Assembly: GCA_017431005.1 (NCBI GenBank) | Contig: JAFRLY010000057.1 | Coordinates: 1-64,000 of the forward strand | DNA length: 64,000 nucleotides | Direction of reading: 5' to 3' | From: Clostridia bacterium | Lineage (GTDB): Bacteria; Bacillota; Clostridia; Christensenellales; Aristaeellaceae | In this document: one piece after another, positions 22,861 through 32,394 of the stretch | Position numbering within the stretch: the first letter of the stretch is position 1 | How the letters are laid out: each line of letters opens with the position of its first letter | Made by a program: the position numbers and the translations under genes | Notes under the pieces: generated by a model | Databases searched by the model: none | Told to the model about the DNA's origin: nothing | Seen by the model: only the letters and a program-made list of their open reading frames with translations

Positions 22861-23775
22861 ATGCGCATTGAAAAGTATCAGGGAGTGATTCCCGCCTTCT
22901 ACGCCTGCTACGACGACAACGGACAGATCAGCCCGGAACGCGCGGCCCGTCTGGCGCGTCATCTGGTGAACAAAGGCGTCAGGGGTCTGTACGTCGGCGG
23001 TTCCTCCGGCGAATGCATCTACCAGGAAAAGGAAGAACGCATGGCCCTGCTGGAGGGTGTGATGAACGAGGTGAAGGGCGAATGCACAATCATCGCCCAT
23101 GTCGCCTGCAACAACACCCACGAATCCATGCAGCTCGCCGCCCATGCCGAAAGCCTCGGCGTGGACGCGATCGCCAGCATTCCCCCGATCTATTTCCGCC
23201 TGCCGGAGTACGCCATCGCCAAATACTGGAATGACATTTCCTCCGCCGCTCCGAACACGGATTTCGTGATCTACAACATTCCCCAGCTGGCAGGCGTCAC
23301 CCTGACCCCCGGCCTCTTCCGGGAAATGCGGAAGAATCCCCGGGTCATCGGTGTCAAGAATTCCTCCATGCCCACCTACGATATCGAAATGTTCCTGCGG
23401 GAGGGCGGCGAGGACTGCATCGTCTTCAACGGACCGGACGAGCAGTTTGTCGCGGGCCGCTGCTGCGGCGCCGGCGGCGGAATCGGCGGCACCTACGGCG
23501 CCATGCCGGAGCTCTTCCTGAAAATGGATCAGCTGATCCGCCAGGGAACGCCGGAAAAGGCAGTGCCGATCCAGCACGAGGTCAACGCCATCATCGAACA
23601 GATGTGCGGCTGCCACGGCAGCATGTACGGCGTCATCAAGGCGATCCTGAAGATCAACGAGGGTCTGGATGTGGGTTCCGTCCGGGAGCCGATGCCCGCC
23701 CTGATTCCGGAGGATATGCCGAAGGTGGAAGCCGCGGCCGCCAGAATCCGCAAGGCCATCGAAACCTTTACCTGA
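22861..23775 (+). CDS. nanA: N-acetylneuraminate lyase / DapA-family aldolase
   Basis: A 304-residue class I aldolase of the DHDPS/NAL family. GGSSGE near residue 47 is the carboxylate-binding loop, Y138 (YNIPQLAG) the catalytic tyrosine and K166 (GVKNSS) the Schiff-base lysine. Gene context (nanE, nanK, nagA, uptake genes and shared operators) makes cleavage of sialic acid to ManNAc and pyruvate the best assignment. GTPAE-like variants of this family can act on other keto-acids, so the substrate is inferred. It lies behind a structured RNA leader. Confidence 0.88.
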   Translation: MRIEKYQGVIPAFYACYDDNGQISPERAARLARHLVNKGVRGLYVGGSSGECIYQEKEERMALLEGVMNEVKGECTIIAHVACNNTHESMQLAAHAESLGVDAIASIPPIYFRLPEYAIAKYWNDISSAAPNTDFVIYNIPQLAGVTLTPGLFREMRKNPRVIGVKNSSMPTYDIEMFLREGGEDCIVFNGPDEQFVAGRCCGAGGGIGGTYGAMPELFLKMDQLIRQGTPEKAVPIQHEVNAIIEQMCGCHGSMYGVIKAILKINEGLDVGSVREPMPALIPEDMPKVEAAAARIRKAIETFT

Positions 23776-23793
23776 CAGGATGAGGGAGGACCT

Positions 23794-24453
23794 ATGAAGA
23801 AACATATCGTCTGCTTCGGCGATTCCAACACCCACGGCTACTGCGCGGATCCCGCGGACTGCGCGGACGGCGGCAACCGGTACAATGAGTCAGAGCGCTG
23901 GACCTGCCTGCTCCAGGATATGCTGGGAGAGGACGTCCAGATCCTGGAGGAGGGCCTCAGCGGCCGCACCACGGTCTTCTCCGATCCCCTGCATGAGAGC
24001 ATGGCCGGGCTGGACGTGATTTACAGCACCCTGATGAGCCATGAGCCCGTGGACCTGCTGATCATCATGCTGGGCACCAACGACACAAAAGCGCGTTTCA
24101 ATGCCAACGCTGCCTGCATCGGCATCGGTATGGAGCGGCTGATCATGAAGGCCAAATCCATTCCCTGCTGGACCGACGGCAAACCCCGGATCCTCGTCAT
24201 TGCCCCGCCGCATATCGGCGAGGGCCTCTACGCCGTGCCGGAGGGCGAGCCCATGGGCCCGGGCTGCCCTGAAAAATCCAGGGGTCTGGCAAAGCATTTC
24301 GCCGCCGCCGCGGAGCGGCAGGGCTGCGGCTTCCTGGACGCGGAAGGGCTCGCGGAATTCAACACCCTGGACTGCATGCATCTGACACGCAAAGGACACC
24401 GTCAGCTGGCGGAAGCGCTGAAAAGCAGGATTCCCGACATCCTTGGCGAATAA
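23794..24453 (+). CDS. SGNH/GDSL-family esterase
   Basis: A 219-residue cytosolic SGNH hydrolase. The nucleophile is S11 in CFGDSNTHG, the oxyanion glycine is in GLSGRTT, the asparagine in LGTNDTK, and D-C-M-H-L near the C-terminus supplies the Asp-His pair. No signal peptide. Being 18 bases after nanA, it is a good candidate for removing O-acetyl groups from sialic acid after uptake; arylesterase-like members of this family have other substrates. Confidence 0.85.
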   Translation: MKKHIVCFGDSNTHGYCADPADCADGGNRYNESERWTCLLQDMLGEDVQILEEGLSGRTTVFSDPLHESMAGLDVIYSTLMSHEPVDLLIIMLGTNDTKARFNANAACIGIGMERLIMKAKSIPCWTDGKPRILVIAPPHIGEGLYAVPEGEPMGPGCPEKSRGLAKHFAAAAERQGCGFLDAEGLAEFNTLDCMHLTRKGHRQLAEALKSRIPDILGE

Positions 24454-24504
24454 AGGCAGTATGACCGGAAATGAAAGGTGTTTATACGCAGAAAGGAAGA
24501 TATG

Positions 24505-25047
24505 ATGAGCAAACATCCGTATGCCGGAACCCAGACCGAAAAGAACCTGCTGGCCGCCTTTGCCGGCGAGTCCCAGGCCCGGAACAAGTACACCTATTTC
24601 GCCTCCAAGGCCAAGAAGGAAGGCTTTGAGCAGATCGCGGCCCTCTTCCTGAAAACCGCCGAGAACGAGAAGGAGCATGCCAAGCTGTGGTTCAAGGAGC
24701 TGAACGGCATCGGCTCCACCGCGGAAAACCTGGCTGACGCCGCGGAAGGCGAAAACTATGAGTGGACCGACATGTATGAAGGCTTCGCCAAAACGGCGGA
24801 GGAGGAAGGCTTCCCGGAGCTGGCCGCGAAATTCCGCGGCGTTGCCGCCATCGAAAAGCATCATGAGGAGCGCTACCGCGCCCTGCTGAAGAATGTGGAA
24901 ATGCAGCAGGTATTCGAAAAGAGCGAAGTGAAGGTGTGGGAATGCCGCAACTGCGGCCACATCGTCGTGGGCACCAAGGCGCCGGACGTCTGCCCGGTGT
25001 GCGCGCATCCCCAGAGCTATTTCGAAATCAGCGAAGCGAATTATTGA
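24505..25047 (+). CDS. rbr: Rubrerythrin
   Basis: A 180-residue two-domain peroxide-scavenging protein of anaerobes. The four-helix di-iron domain shows [32 protein letters not shown] and [10 protein letters not shown]; the C-terminal rubredoxin-like iron site is [10 protein letters not shown] with [12 protein letters not shown]. The start at 24505 is seven bases from AAAGGA; 24502 is one codon earlier. It reduces hydrogen peroxide with electrons from rubredoxin or NADH systems. It marks the host as a strict anaerobe or microaerophile. Confidence 0.96.
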   Translation: MSKHPYAGTQTEKNLLAAFAGESQARNKYTYFASKAKKEGFEQIAALFLKTAENEKEHAKLWFKELNGIGSTAENLADAAEGENYEWTDMYEGFAKTAEEEGFPELAAKFRGVAAIEKHHEERYRALLKNVEMQQVFEKSEVKVWECRNCGHIVVGTKAPDVCPVCAHPQSYFEISEANY

Positions 25048-25061
25048 TCCGGACCGAAACC

Positions 25062-25092
25062 AAAGGCCTGCGCCGTACGGCGCAGGCCTTTT
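25062..25092. terminator. Bidirectional terminator after rubrerythrin and GH13
   Basis: AAAGGCCTGCGCC pairs with GGCGCAGGCCTTT (25062-25074 with 25079-25091) with T tracts on both sides. Confidence 0.88.
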
Positions 25093-25113
25093 CCTTTGCT
25101 CTCCTGTTATCTG

Positions 25114-26709
25114 TTATCTGACTCTGGCCACGGCGCATTCATAGGGCCTGTAGCTCCCGGAAGCTTCCGTTCTGCCGAGATTGCTCAGCGCCGGCGCGCC
25201 GCACGCGAAGGGCAGCGTGATTGTCTGTTCCCTTTCGAAATTGCAGATCACGGCCCACTTTTCGTCTCCCAGCGTTCTGGTAAAGACAAAGTATGCGTCC
25301 TCCGGGGCTGAGATGACCTCCAGCTCCCCGTCCAGGAACGCGGGCTGCTCCCGCCGCAGCTTCAGCAGCGCCTGGTAGAACCGGAACACGGAGCGCTCCG
25401 CTGACCGGTCCTTTTCCACGTTGATTTCCCGGTACCGGGAATGCAGGGCAATCCAGGGGCTGCCGGCGGTGAACCCGCCGTTATCCCCGCCGTTCCAGGC
25501 CATGGGATGCCGGGCGTTGTCCCGGCTGCCGAAATTGATTTTGGCCAGCGCTTCCTCCTCCGTCATGGAGCGGCGGAATTCCCGGTAAACATTCTTCGTT
25601 TCCAGATCGTCAAAGCAGGCGATGCTGTCGTAATGCGCGGCGGTCATGCCGATTTCCTGCCCCTGGTAGATGAAGGGAACGCCCTTCAGCAGGTACAGCA
25701 TGGCCGCCAGATCCGTCGCGGACTCATACCGCCGCTCCCCGTCGTCGGCGATCCGGGAAATAATGGGCGGCTGGTCGTGATTGTCGGTGAACAGGCTGTG
25801 CAGCAGATCCTGCGCCGCCGTTTCCCGCTGCCATCGGACCAGTGCGTCCCGGAGCGTCTTCAGGCTGTCCGCCTTCGGCGTAAACTTGTCCGACCGTCCG
25901 CACTCCAGCGGGTCAAACAGGAACAGCGTGCTCAGCTCCTTGCGTTCCGCGGCGCAGTGGCGGATCATCTCATCGATATCCTGCACGCCGCTTTCGCCGA
26001 CGGTAAAGAGATGCGCGGCCTTTTCCCGCCCGAACAGCGCCCGGATATACTCATGGAGCCGCGGACCGAAGCCGTTGTAATCCGACCGCAGATCCTTGGA
26101 GATCATGTCGATCACGTCGATCCGGAATCCGTCCACGCCCTTGTCGATCCAGAAGTCCACCACATCCTGCATCGCTTTGACCACCGCCGGATTGTCCCAG
26201 TTCAGGTCGGCCTGCCGGATGGCGAAGGAATGCAGATAGTACTGCTTCCGGACGTCGTCATATTCATACGCGCTGCCCCGGAAGGCGGACTGCCAGTTGT
26301 TCGGAATCTCGTCGAACCAGTAATAGTAATCGCTGTAGGGGTTGTCCTTCCCTTTCCTGGATTCCTGAAACCAGGGATGCAGGGTGGAGGTATGATTCGG
26401 CACCAGGTCCATGATCAGCCGGATATCCCGCTTATGCAGCTCCGCAATCAGCCGCTCCATATCCGCCATGGTTCCGAACTCGTCCATGATGTCCCGGTAA
26501 TCCGCGATGTCATAGCCGTTGTCGTCGTTCGGGCTTTTATAGCAGGGGCAGAGCCAGACCGCGTTGATTCCCAGCTCCTTCAGATAGTCCAGCTTCGAAG
26601 TGATTCCGTTCAGGTCTCCGATCCCGTCCCCGTTGCTGTCCATAAAGCTGCGGGGATAGATCTGATAAATATTCCAGCGAAGAAAATCCCTGTATTTCGC
26701 GCAAAGCAT
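25114..26709 (-). CDS. GH13 alpha-glucosidase (oligo-1,6-glucosidase-like)
   Basis: A 531-residue cytosolic alpha-amylase-family enzyme. It starts WNIYQIYPRSFMDSNGDGIGDL, the calcium-site region of the oligo-1,6-glucosidase group. Catalytic residues are D198 (DGFRIDVIDM), E239 (TVGESGV) and D312 (TDNHDQ). NHDQPP and VPFIYQGQEIGMT are typical of alpha-glucosidases rather than amylases. Start 26709 is set by GGAGGG; a longer frame from 27081 overlaps the GH31 gene and is not real. It is last in the M3-GH31-GH13 minus-strand set, so it likely finishes the breakdown of imported maltose- or isomaltose-type sugars. Confidence 0.93.
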   Translation of the reverse strand: MLCAKYRDFLRWNIYQIYPRSFMDSNGDGIGDLNGITSKLDYLKELGINAVWLCPCYKSPNDDNGYDIADYRDIMDEFGTMADMERLIAELHKRDIRLIMDLVPNHTSTLHPWFQESRKGKDNPYSDYYYWFDEIPNNWQSAFRGSAYEYDDVRKQYYLHSFAIRQADLNWDNPAVVKAMQDVVDFWIDKGVDGFRIDVIDMISKDLRSDYNGFGPRLHEYIRALFGREKAAHLFTVGESGVQDIDEMIRHCAAERKELSTLFLFDPLECGRSDKFTPKADSLKTLRDALVRWQRETAAQDLLHSLFTDNHDQPPIISRIADDGERRYESATDLAAMLYLLKGVPFIYQGQEIGMTAAHYDSIACFDDLETKNVYREFRRSMTEEEALAKINFGSRDNARHPMAWNGGDNGGFTAGSPWIALHSRYREINVEKDRSAERSVFRFYQALLKLRREQPAFLDGELEVISAPEDAYFVFTRTLGDEKWAVICNFEREQTITLPFACGAPALSNLGRTEASGSYRPYECAVARVR

Positions 26710-26735
26710 CCCTGTATCCCTCCGGGAAAATGTAC

Positions 26736-29039
26736 TTATTCGTCCTGGGCAAAAACGGTCTCTGTCAGGCAGCCGGCCATGCCGGGCGTCGTGCAGAGGT
26801 TCTGCAGGCTTCCCAGAAGCGCCGCGCTGCGCTTCTGCTTTGCCAGCAGATCCCAGAGCACATGCTTCTCGTCGTTGGAGGACTGTGTCTGCTGCAGCCT
26901 TCTCCGGGTTCTTTCCAGCCAGTCGTCCTTCGCCGTTTCGGCGCCGGGGAAGGACACAGTGATCTGCTGATCCCGCGCCACCGCCTCCAGAAGGAAGCAC
27001 AGCGCGTTCCGGTCCGGATCGTAGGTGGTTTCCGTGGGGCTGCCGTTCACGGTCACCGGCACATCGGTGAAGCCGATGCATTCCACCTGCCAGGTCCGTT
27101 TCTCCGGAATCAGGGACAGCTCCCCTTCCGGCTCCAGGCAGAGCATGCCGTTCTGCCAGTCCAGGGTAATCCGGGTACGGGCCGCCGGGCTGTCCAGGCT
27201 TTCCCCGTCGTCCTCATACAGGGTATAGGTATTGTCCGCCCCCGCGAACACCCGCAGCGTCAGCGCGGCGGGATTGCGGTCCGCCTGCGCTTCATCGCTC
27301 AGCGGCAGGATCGCGCCGGCCTTCGCCAGCACCGGATAACCTTCAGGACCCCGCCACAGGGTGATCACCCGGTTGCCGGTGTAGATCTGTCCGCTGAAGA
27401 TATCGAACCACCGGCCCTCCGGCAGCCAGGCTTCCGTCGAGGCCAGCCCCAGCTCCGGCCGGGCCGGCTCAGTGATCGGGCAGACCATCAGCTCAGTGCC
27501 GAACAGATACTGGTTCGGCACCCGGTAGGCCTCCCGCTCCTCCGGCCAGCCGTAATACATCGGCTGCACCAGCGGCTCTCCCAGCCGGTGCGTCCGCTCC
27601 GCCGCGGTGTACAGGTAGGGCACCAGCCGGTGGCGGAACCGGAGCCATTCCGTCATGATCCGCTCCGTTTCCCGGCCGAAGGACCAGGGCTCCTTGCTCA
27701 TGAATTCGGATTTTGTGGAGTGCAGCCGCAGAATCGGCGAGAACACGCCGTACTGCAGCCAGCGGACTGACAGCTCGTCGCTGCGGATGCCCCGCATGTG
27801 GCCGCCGATATCATGGCTCCACCAGGGATAGCCGATGTTGGAAGCCATGGCGGTAAAGCGGGGCTGGAAGGCCAGGGATTCCCAGGTCGTCACCGTGTCC
27901 CCGGAAAAGCCCACCGGGCAGCGGTGGCTGCCGGGGCCGGCATACCGGGAAAGGATCAGGCCGCGCTTTCCCTTCCGCAGGCTGTCCTTGTAATGCTTCT
28001 CATTCAGCAGCCCCAGCGGGTCCAGTCCTTCCATCGCGCACACGCCACCCTGCTGCCAGTCGATCCACCAGAAATCCACCCCCTGCTCCTCCAGGGGATG
28101 ATGCACCAGCCCGAAATAAGCCTTCAGATAGACCTCGTCCGTCGGATTGAAATCCACATTCTGCTTTTCTTCGGGATTCTGGCCCACCGCCCGGCAGACC
28201 GCTTCATACGCGTCCTCGTGCGGCGCCACCCCGTCCGCCGGGTGCAGGTTCAGCGTCGTGCGCATTCCCCGGTCATGCAGCGCCTTCAGGAAACGCTCCG
28301 GATCCGGAAACAGCTCCCGGTTCCAGGTGTATCCGGTCCAGCCGTTCGTGTAGGGGTTCGCCACGATATGCCAGTCCATGTCGATGACCGCCACGGACAG
28401 CGGGATTCCCGCCTGCTGAAAGCGGTCCATCAGGCGCAGGTAGCTTTCCTCTGTATACACATGGTACCGGCTCCACCAGTTCCCGAGGGCGAAGCGGGGC
28501 ACCATCGGCACCTCGCCCGTCAGGGCGTAGTAATCCCGCAGGCATTCCAGGTAGGCATGCCCGTAGCCGAAGAAGTAGAGGTCCGTTTCCGGGTGCTCCC
28601 GGGGCATGAAATTCCCCTCCGGATCCAGCAGCACGCTTTTGCTGTCGTCGATCACGGAAAAGCCGGATTCGGAAACGACGCCCGTATCCACCGGAATCTC
28701 CCCGTCGGCGCCGTCCAGCGTTCTGGCCGTTCCGCCCAGGGAGCGGACGGCGTCCCCGTAATGCCAGATGCCGTCGTAGCCTTCATAGTTCCCCTTCAGC
28801 TTGACGGACAGGCCGCTGGAGCTGAAGGGCTTTTCGTTGTACACCAGGTGCAGATGCTCGGTGTCCAGCTCGATGCCCCAGCTGTTTTCCCTGCGGGTCA
28901 CCTTCACCTCCGGGAATTCCCGGTTCCGCGCGAAGGTGGTTCCCCGGTCTTCAAAGCAGCCGTCCTCCTGGTATTCCAGCCGGACCAGTCTGGAGGTCAG
29001 AAAACTGATCCGGTAATGCTTTCCGGTGATTACCGTCAT
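26736..29039 (-). CDS. Glycoside hydrolase family 31
   Basis: A 767-residue cytosolic enzyme with beta-sandwich, TIM barrel and C-terminal beta domains. The nucleophile is D327 in WWIDWQQG and the acid/base D381 in GFSGDTVTTW. RYAGPGSHRCPVGFSGD and YPWWSHDIGGHM are the strongest family segments; the IDWQQ variant is seen in alpha-glucosidases and in related alpha-galactosidase or sulfoquinovosidase-like enzymes, so exact specificity is open. The last ~60 residues (KDDWLERTRRRLQQTQSSNDEK onward, helical) look like an extra C-terminal extension. It lies 26 bases upstream of GH13. Confidence 0.92.
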   Translation of the reverse strand: MTVITGKHYRISFLTSRLVRLEYQEDGCFEDRGTTFARNREFPEVKVTRRENSWGIELDTEHLHLVYNEKPFSSSGLSVKLKGNYEGYDGIWHYGDAVRSLGGTARTLDGADGEIPVDTGVVSESGFSVIDDSKSVLLDPEGNFMPREHPETDLYFFGYGHAYLECLRDYYALTGEVPMVPRFALGNWWSRYHVYTEESYLRLMDRFQQAGIPLSVAVIDMDWHIVANPYTNGWTGYTWNRELFPDPERFLKALHDRGMRTTLNLHPADGVAPHEDAYEAVCRAVGQNPEEKQNVDFNPTDEVYLKAYFGLVHHPLEEQGVDFWWIDWQQGGVCAMEGLDPLGLLNEKHYKDSLRKGKRGLILSRYAGPGSHRCPVGFSGDTVTTWESLAFQPRFTAMASNIGYPWWSHDIGGHMRGIRSDELSVRWLQYGVFSPILRLHSTKSEFMSKEPWSFGRETERIMTEWLRFRHRLVPYLYTAAERTHRLGEPLVQPMYYGWPEEREAYRVPNQYLFGTELMVCPITEPARPELGLASTEAWLPEGRWFDIFSGQIYTGNRVITLWRGPEGYPVLAKAGAILPLSDEAQADRNPAALTLRVFAGADNTYTLYEDDGESLDSPAARTRITLDWQNGMLCLEPEGELSLIPEKRTWQVECIGFTDVPVTVNGSPTETTYDPDRNALCFLLEAVARDQQITVSFPGAETAKDDWLERTRRRLQQTQSSNDEKHVLWDLLAKQKRSAALLGSLQNLCTTPGMAGCLTETVFAQDE

Positions 29040-29102
29040 GGCGCTTCCTCCGTCCTGTTTATAGTTGTTTTGTCTGATGGCGGTTCCTGTTCCGCCTCCG
29101 GA

Positions 29103-30791
29103 TCAGTACCGGTTTCTGATTTCCTCAATGACGTGGCCGCAGGCCTTTTCCACGGTGCCCTCCCGGAAGGGATTCAGCAGTCCGCCGGTCTCCAGCAGCT
29201 CAAAGTATCCCTTTGTTCCGCCGGCCCGGCACAGGCGCAGGTAATCCGCCCAGGCAGCCTCACGGTTTTCCTTCATGCGGCCGTAGTACTGGAAGGCGCA
29301 GATCTGGGACAGGGCATACTCAATATAGTAGAAAGGATACAGGAAGATATGCTGCTTCTGCATCCAGAAGCCGCCCTCCTCCAGGAACCGGTTGCCGTCG
29401 TAATCCCGCCATGGCATATACTTCCGCTCAATCTCCCGCCAGATGCTCCTCCGGTCCGCGGCGGTCATGTCCGGCTTCGCGTAAACCCTGTGCTGGAACT
29501 CGTCCACGCAGACCATATACGGGATCACCGCCAGAGCCTCAATCAGATGGGCTGTCCTGTATTTCTCCGCGTTCTCCCCGAAGAACGATTCCATCCAGGG
29601 ATAGGCAAAGTGCTCCATGGACATGGAATGGATCTCGTTGATTTCCGCCGTGGAGCCGCACAGGCTGCTGACCGGAATGCTGCGCATCGCGAGATAGCCC
29701 TGGAAGGCATGTCCCGCCTCGTGGGTCAGCACATCCACGTCCGCGCTGGTGCCGTTGAAATTGGAGAAGATGAACGGCGCCTGGTAATCCGGGAACCGGG
29801 TCATGTAGCCGCCCATGCGTTTCCCCGGCCGGGTTTCCAGATCGAACAGCTGGTATTCCTTCATGAAATCGAAGAACTCACCGGTCTCCGGGCTCATCTC
29901 CCGGTACATGCGCTGCGCCTTGTCCACCAGCTCCTCCGTCGTGCCGGCGGGGTTTGCGTTGCCCTCCGGGAACAGCAGCGCTTCATCGTAGTACCGCAGC
30001 CTGTCCGCGCCCAGATGCTTCCGCTGTCTTTCGCGGATTTCCGCCACCGCCGGAGTGATAATCTCCAGCACCTGTTTCCGGAAGCGGGCCGCGTCCTCCT
30101 GGGTATAGTCGAAGCGGTCGCGGGCAACATACGCCATTTCCGTGTAGGTCGGGAACCCGGTTTTCCGAGCCATGGCGTCCCGCAGGGCCGTCAGCTCCGT
30201 ATACTGGCTGTCCAGCTCGGGACTGATCCGCTCATACAGCCCTGCCCAGGCCTCAAAGGCTTCCTTCCGCTCCTGCCGGTCCGTGCTCTGCATGTGTTTG
30301 AGCAGCCCGTAAAAGTTTGTTTTCTCTCCCCGGAAATCAGTCACCGCCGCGGCGGTAACCTTTGCGTAGGCCTGGGTCAGCTCTCCGCTGCGGATGGTCT
30401 CCTGGATGATCCGCTCGTCCTGCGTCATCAGCGAGGCCTCCAGCAGCCTGAACAGCTGGTTGCCGAACTCCGCCTCGAAGTCCTTCCGGAACGGAGATTC
30501 CGTCAGGGCCTTTTCCCAGGCGATATTCAGCGGCATCATCCGGGCGGACTGCTCCCGCAGCCAGCGGACCTCCCCGTCATAGTATTCGTCCGCCGTGTTG
30601 ATGGTGTTCCGCACGCTGGCGATGGAAAACAGCGTCCCGGTTTTCCGGCGGTTTTCCTGCACCTCAAAGAAAAGCTTCCGGGCCTCTTCATAGCTCCCGG
30701 CGTTCCGCATCCGTCCGGCAGCGTCCGCCAGCGCCGCTTTCATTTCTTCCATATCCGGACGCTGATAGGGCATCTCGCTGAATTTAACCAT
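29103..30791 (-). CDS. M3-family oligoendopeptidase
   Basis: A 562-residue cytosolic zinc peptidase that trims peptides. HEAGH (H357-H361) holds two zinc ligands and the catalytic glutamate, and the third ligand is in the downstream helix EINEIHSMSMEHFAYPW. The N-terminal helical region (MVKFSEMPYQRPDMEEMKAALA) and the overall size fit the PepF/M3 oligoendopeptidase branch. It is first in the minus-strand unit with GH31 and GH13. The link between peptidase and glucosidases is only positional. Confidence 0.93.
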   Translation of the reverse strand: MVKFSEMPYQRPDMEEMKAALADAAGRMRNAGSYEEARKLFFEVQENRRKTGTLFSIASVRNTINTADEYYDGEVRWLREQSARMMPLNIAWEKALTESPFRKDFEAEFGNQLFRLLEASLMTQDERIIQETIRSGELTQAYAKVTAAAVTDFRGEKTNFYGLLKHMQSTDRQERKEAFEAWAGLYERISPELDSQYTELTALRDAMARKTGFPTYTEMAYVARDRFDYTQEDAARFRKQVLEIITPAVAEIRERQRKHLGADRLRYYDEALLFPEGNANPAGTTEELVDKAQRMYREMSPETGEFFDFMKEYQLFDLETRPGKRMGGYMTRFPDYQAPFIFSNFNGTSADVDVLTHEAGHAFQGYLAMRSIPVSSLCGSTAEINEIHSMSMEHFAYPWMESFFGENAEKYRTAHLIEALAVIPYMVCVDEFQHRVYAKPDMTAADRRSIWREIERKYMPWRDYDGNRFLEEGGFWMQKQHIFLYPFYYIEYALSQICAFQYYGRMKENREAAWADYLRLCRAGGTKGYFELLETGGLLNPFREGTVEKACGHVIEEIRNRY

Positions 30792-30824
30792 ATATCCTCC
30801 CTGTTTTTCCGCGCATTTTTCATC

Positions 30825-30853
30825 AGTATATCCGGCTTGCAGGACGATTGCAA
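30825..30853 (-). promoter_or_regulatory. Promoter of the M3-GH31-GH13 operon
   Basis: Minus-strand TTGCAA (30848-30853) and TATACT (30825-30830) with 17-bp spacing, 34 bases before the start codon. Confidence 0.65.
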
Positions 30854-30896
30854 TATGCAGTTTGTACAGCGGGAAGCCTGTTTTTCACCTTTCCCC

Positions 30897-30925
30897 TTGC
30901 ATCCCCGCCCGACCTGTTGTAGAAT
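30897..30925 (+). promoter_or_regulatory. Promoter of the aldo-keto reductase gene
   Basis: TTGCAT (30897-30902) and TAGAAT (30920-30925) with 17-bp spacing, 69 bases before the start codon. Confidence 0.6.
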
Positions 30926-30993
30926 GCCTTCAAACCCTTATGATTCAACGGCTGCCTGTCATGGCAGTTTTAAAAGCCGGAAGGAGAATCACC

Positions 30994-32187
30994 ATGCAGT
31001 ACCGCAGGGATAAATACGGTGAGCCGCTGTCCGTGCTGGGCTTCGGCTGTATGCGTTTTACCAGGAAAGGAAACACCCTGGATCTGGACAAGGCGGAGAA
31101 GGAAATCATGGCCGCTTATGAGGCCGGCGTCAACTATTTCGACACCGCCTACATCTATCCCGGCAGCGAGGTGCTGCTGGGCACGGTGCTGGCCCGGAAC
31201 GGCATCCGGGAAAAGGTGCATATCGCCACCAAGCTTCCCCAGTATATGATCAGCAGCCTGGCCGGCGTGGAGAAGTATTTTAAGGAAGAGCTTTCCCGCC
31301 TGCAGACGGACTATGTGGATTATTATCTCATGCATCACCTGACGGATGCCGCCCAGTGGGAGCGGCTGAAGCACGCCGGCATCCTGCAGTGGATCGATGA
31401 AAAAAAGAAGTCCGGAGCCATCCGGAACATCGGCTTCTCCTACCACGGGAACACCGAAAACTTTCTGAAGATTCTGGCGGACTATGAATGGGATTTCTGC
31501 CAGATTCAGTACAACTATCTGGACGAAACCGCCCAGGCCGGCCGCGCGGGGTTGCAGGCCGCCGCGGCCCGCGGCATTCCGGTCATCATCATGGAGCCGC
31601 TCCGGGGCGGCAAGCTGGTAAACGGCCTGCCGCAGGAGGCGCGCAAAGCCTTCGCGGACAGCGGGCGGGGCTGGGGCCCCGCGGAGTGGGGCCTGCGCTG
31701 GCTGTACGACCAGCCGGAGGTGACCGTCGTGCTCTCCGGCATGAATTCCCTGGAGATGGTGGCCGAAAACGTGCACACCGCCTGCGAGGCGGAGCCGCAT
31801 CACCTGACGGAGGCGGATTTCGCCCTGCTGGAAAAGGTGAAGGCATATATCCACGCCGGGGAAAAGATCGGCTGCACCGGCTGCCGCTACTGCATGCCCT
31901 GCCCGAAGGGCGTGGACATTCCCGGCATCTTCCGCTGCTGGAACGCCATGTACACCGAAACCAAAGCCTCCGGCCGCACCCAGTTTGCCCAGACCGTCGG
32001 CCTGACAAAAGCGCCTGCCTTCGCCACGCAGTGCGTCGGCTGCGGCAAGTGCGAGCAGCACTGCCCGCAGTCCCTCCCGATCCGGGAAAAGCTGAAGGAG
32101 GCGGACCGCGCCCTCCGCCCCCTGCCGTACAAAATCGGCATCAACGTCGTCCGGGCCTTTATGTTCCGCGGCAGCAAAAAGGGCTGA
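30994..32187 (+). CDS. Aldo-keto reductase with C-terminal 4Fe-4S domain
   Basis: A 397-residue cytosolic oxidoreductase. The AKR barrel has LGFGCMRFTRKGN, the catalytic aspartate and tyrosine in YFDTAYIYPGSE, and HIATKLPQYM with the lysine. After residue ~285 the protein carries a ferredoxin-like domain with two cysteine clusters, CTGCRYCMPCPKGVDIPG and CVGCGKCEQHCPQSLPI. The start at 30994 follows AAGGAGA; an upstream frame from 30862 precedes the promoter. Such fused AKRs are common in anaerobes, where they probably use ferredoxin rather than NADPH alone; the substrate is unknown. Confidence 0.93.
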   Translation: MQYRRDKYGEPLSVLGFGCMRFTRKGNTLDLDKAEKEIMAAYEAGVNYFDTAYIYPGSEVLLGTVLARNGIREKVHIATKLPQYMISSLAGVEKYFKEELSRLQTDYVDYYLMHHLTDAAQWERLKHAGILQWIDEKKKSGAIRNIGFSYHGNTENFLKILADYEWDFCQIQYNYLDETAQAGRAGLQAAAARGIPVIIMEPLRGGKLVNGLPQEARKAFADSGRGWGPAEWGLRWLYDQPEVTVVLSGMNSLEMVAENVHTACEAEPHHLTEADFALLEKVKAYIHAGEKIGCTGCRYCMPCPKGVDIPGIFRCWNAMYTETKASGRTQFAQTVGLTKAPAFATQCVGCGKCEQHCPQSLPIREKLKEADRALRPLPYKIGINVVRAFMFRGSKKG

Positions 32188-32231
32188 CCGCCGCGCAGCC
32201 TCGGCGCAATTATCAGAACAGCCGTTCCATC

Positions 32232-32261
32232 GCTCAGATCATCCTTCGATCTGAGCTTTTT
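32232..32261 (+). terminator. Terminator of the aldo-keto reductase gene
   Basis: GCTCAGATC pairs with GATCTGAGC (32232-32240 with 32248-32256), then five T. The following AT-richer 130 bases to the esterase stop show no gene. Confidence 0.92.
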
Positions 32262-32394
32262 CAATTTACACTTTATGTTACTGTTCTGACCGCAGTTTTA
32301 TACCGGAACAAATATCTTCCGCTCTTTATCCGGCCACAGAGTCCGAATAAGCAGAAAAAAAGAAAATATGGGCGATCCGTAATAATGTATTAAA

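Noticed and set aside
26710..27081. N-terminal extension of the GH13 gene
   Set aside because: The extension lies within GH31 in another frame; the proper start at 26709 has a ribosome site and begins the family's N-terminal motif.
27798..31013. Long plus-strand open frame (1071 codons) across the GH31 and M3 genes
   Set aside because: It is antisense to two well-recognised genes; high GC keeps third-position stops rare. Its translation is low-complexity and matches no family.
32262..32394. AT-richer spacer as a boundary of a genomic island
   Set aside because: No attachment repeat, integrase or tRNA gene was found, and gene style is the same on both sides.
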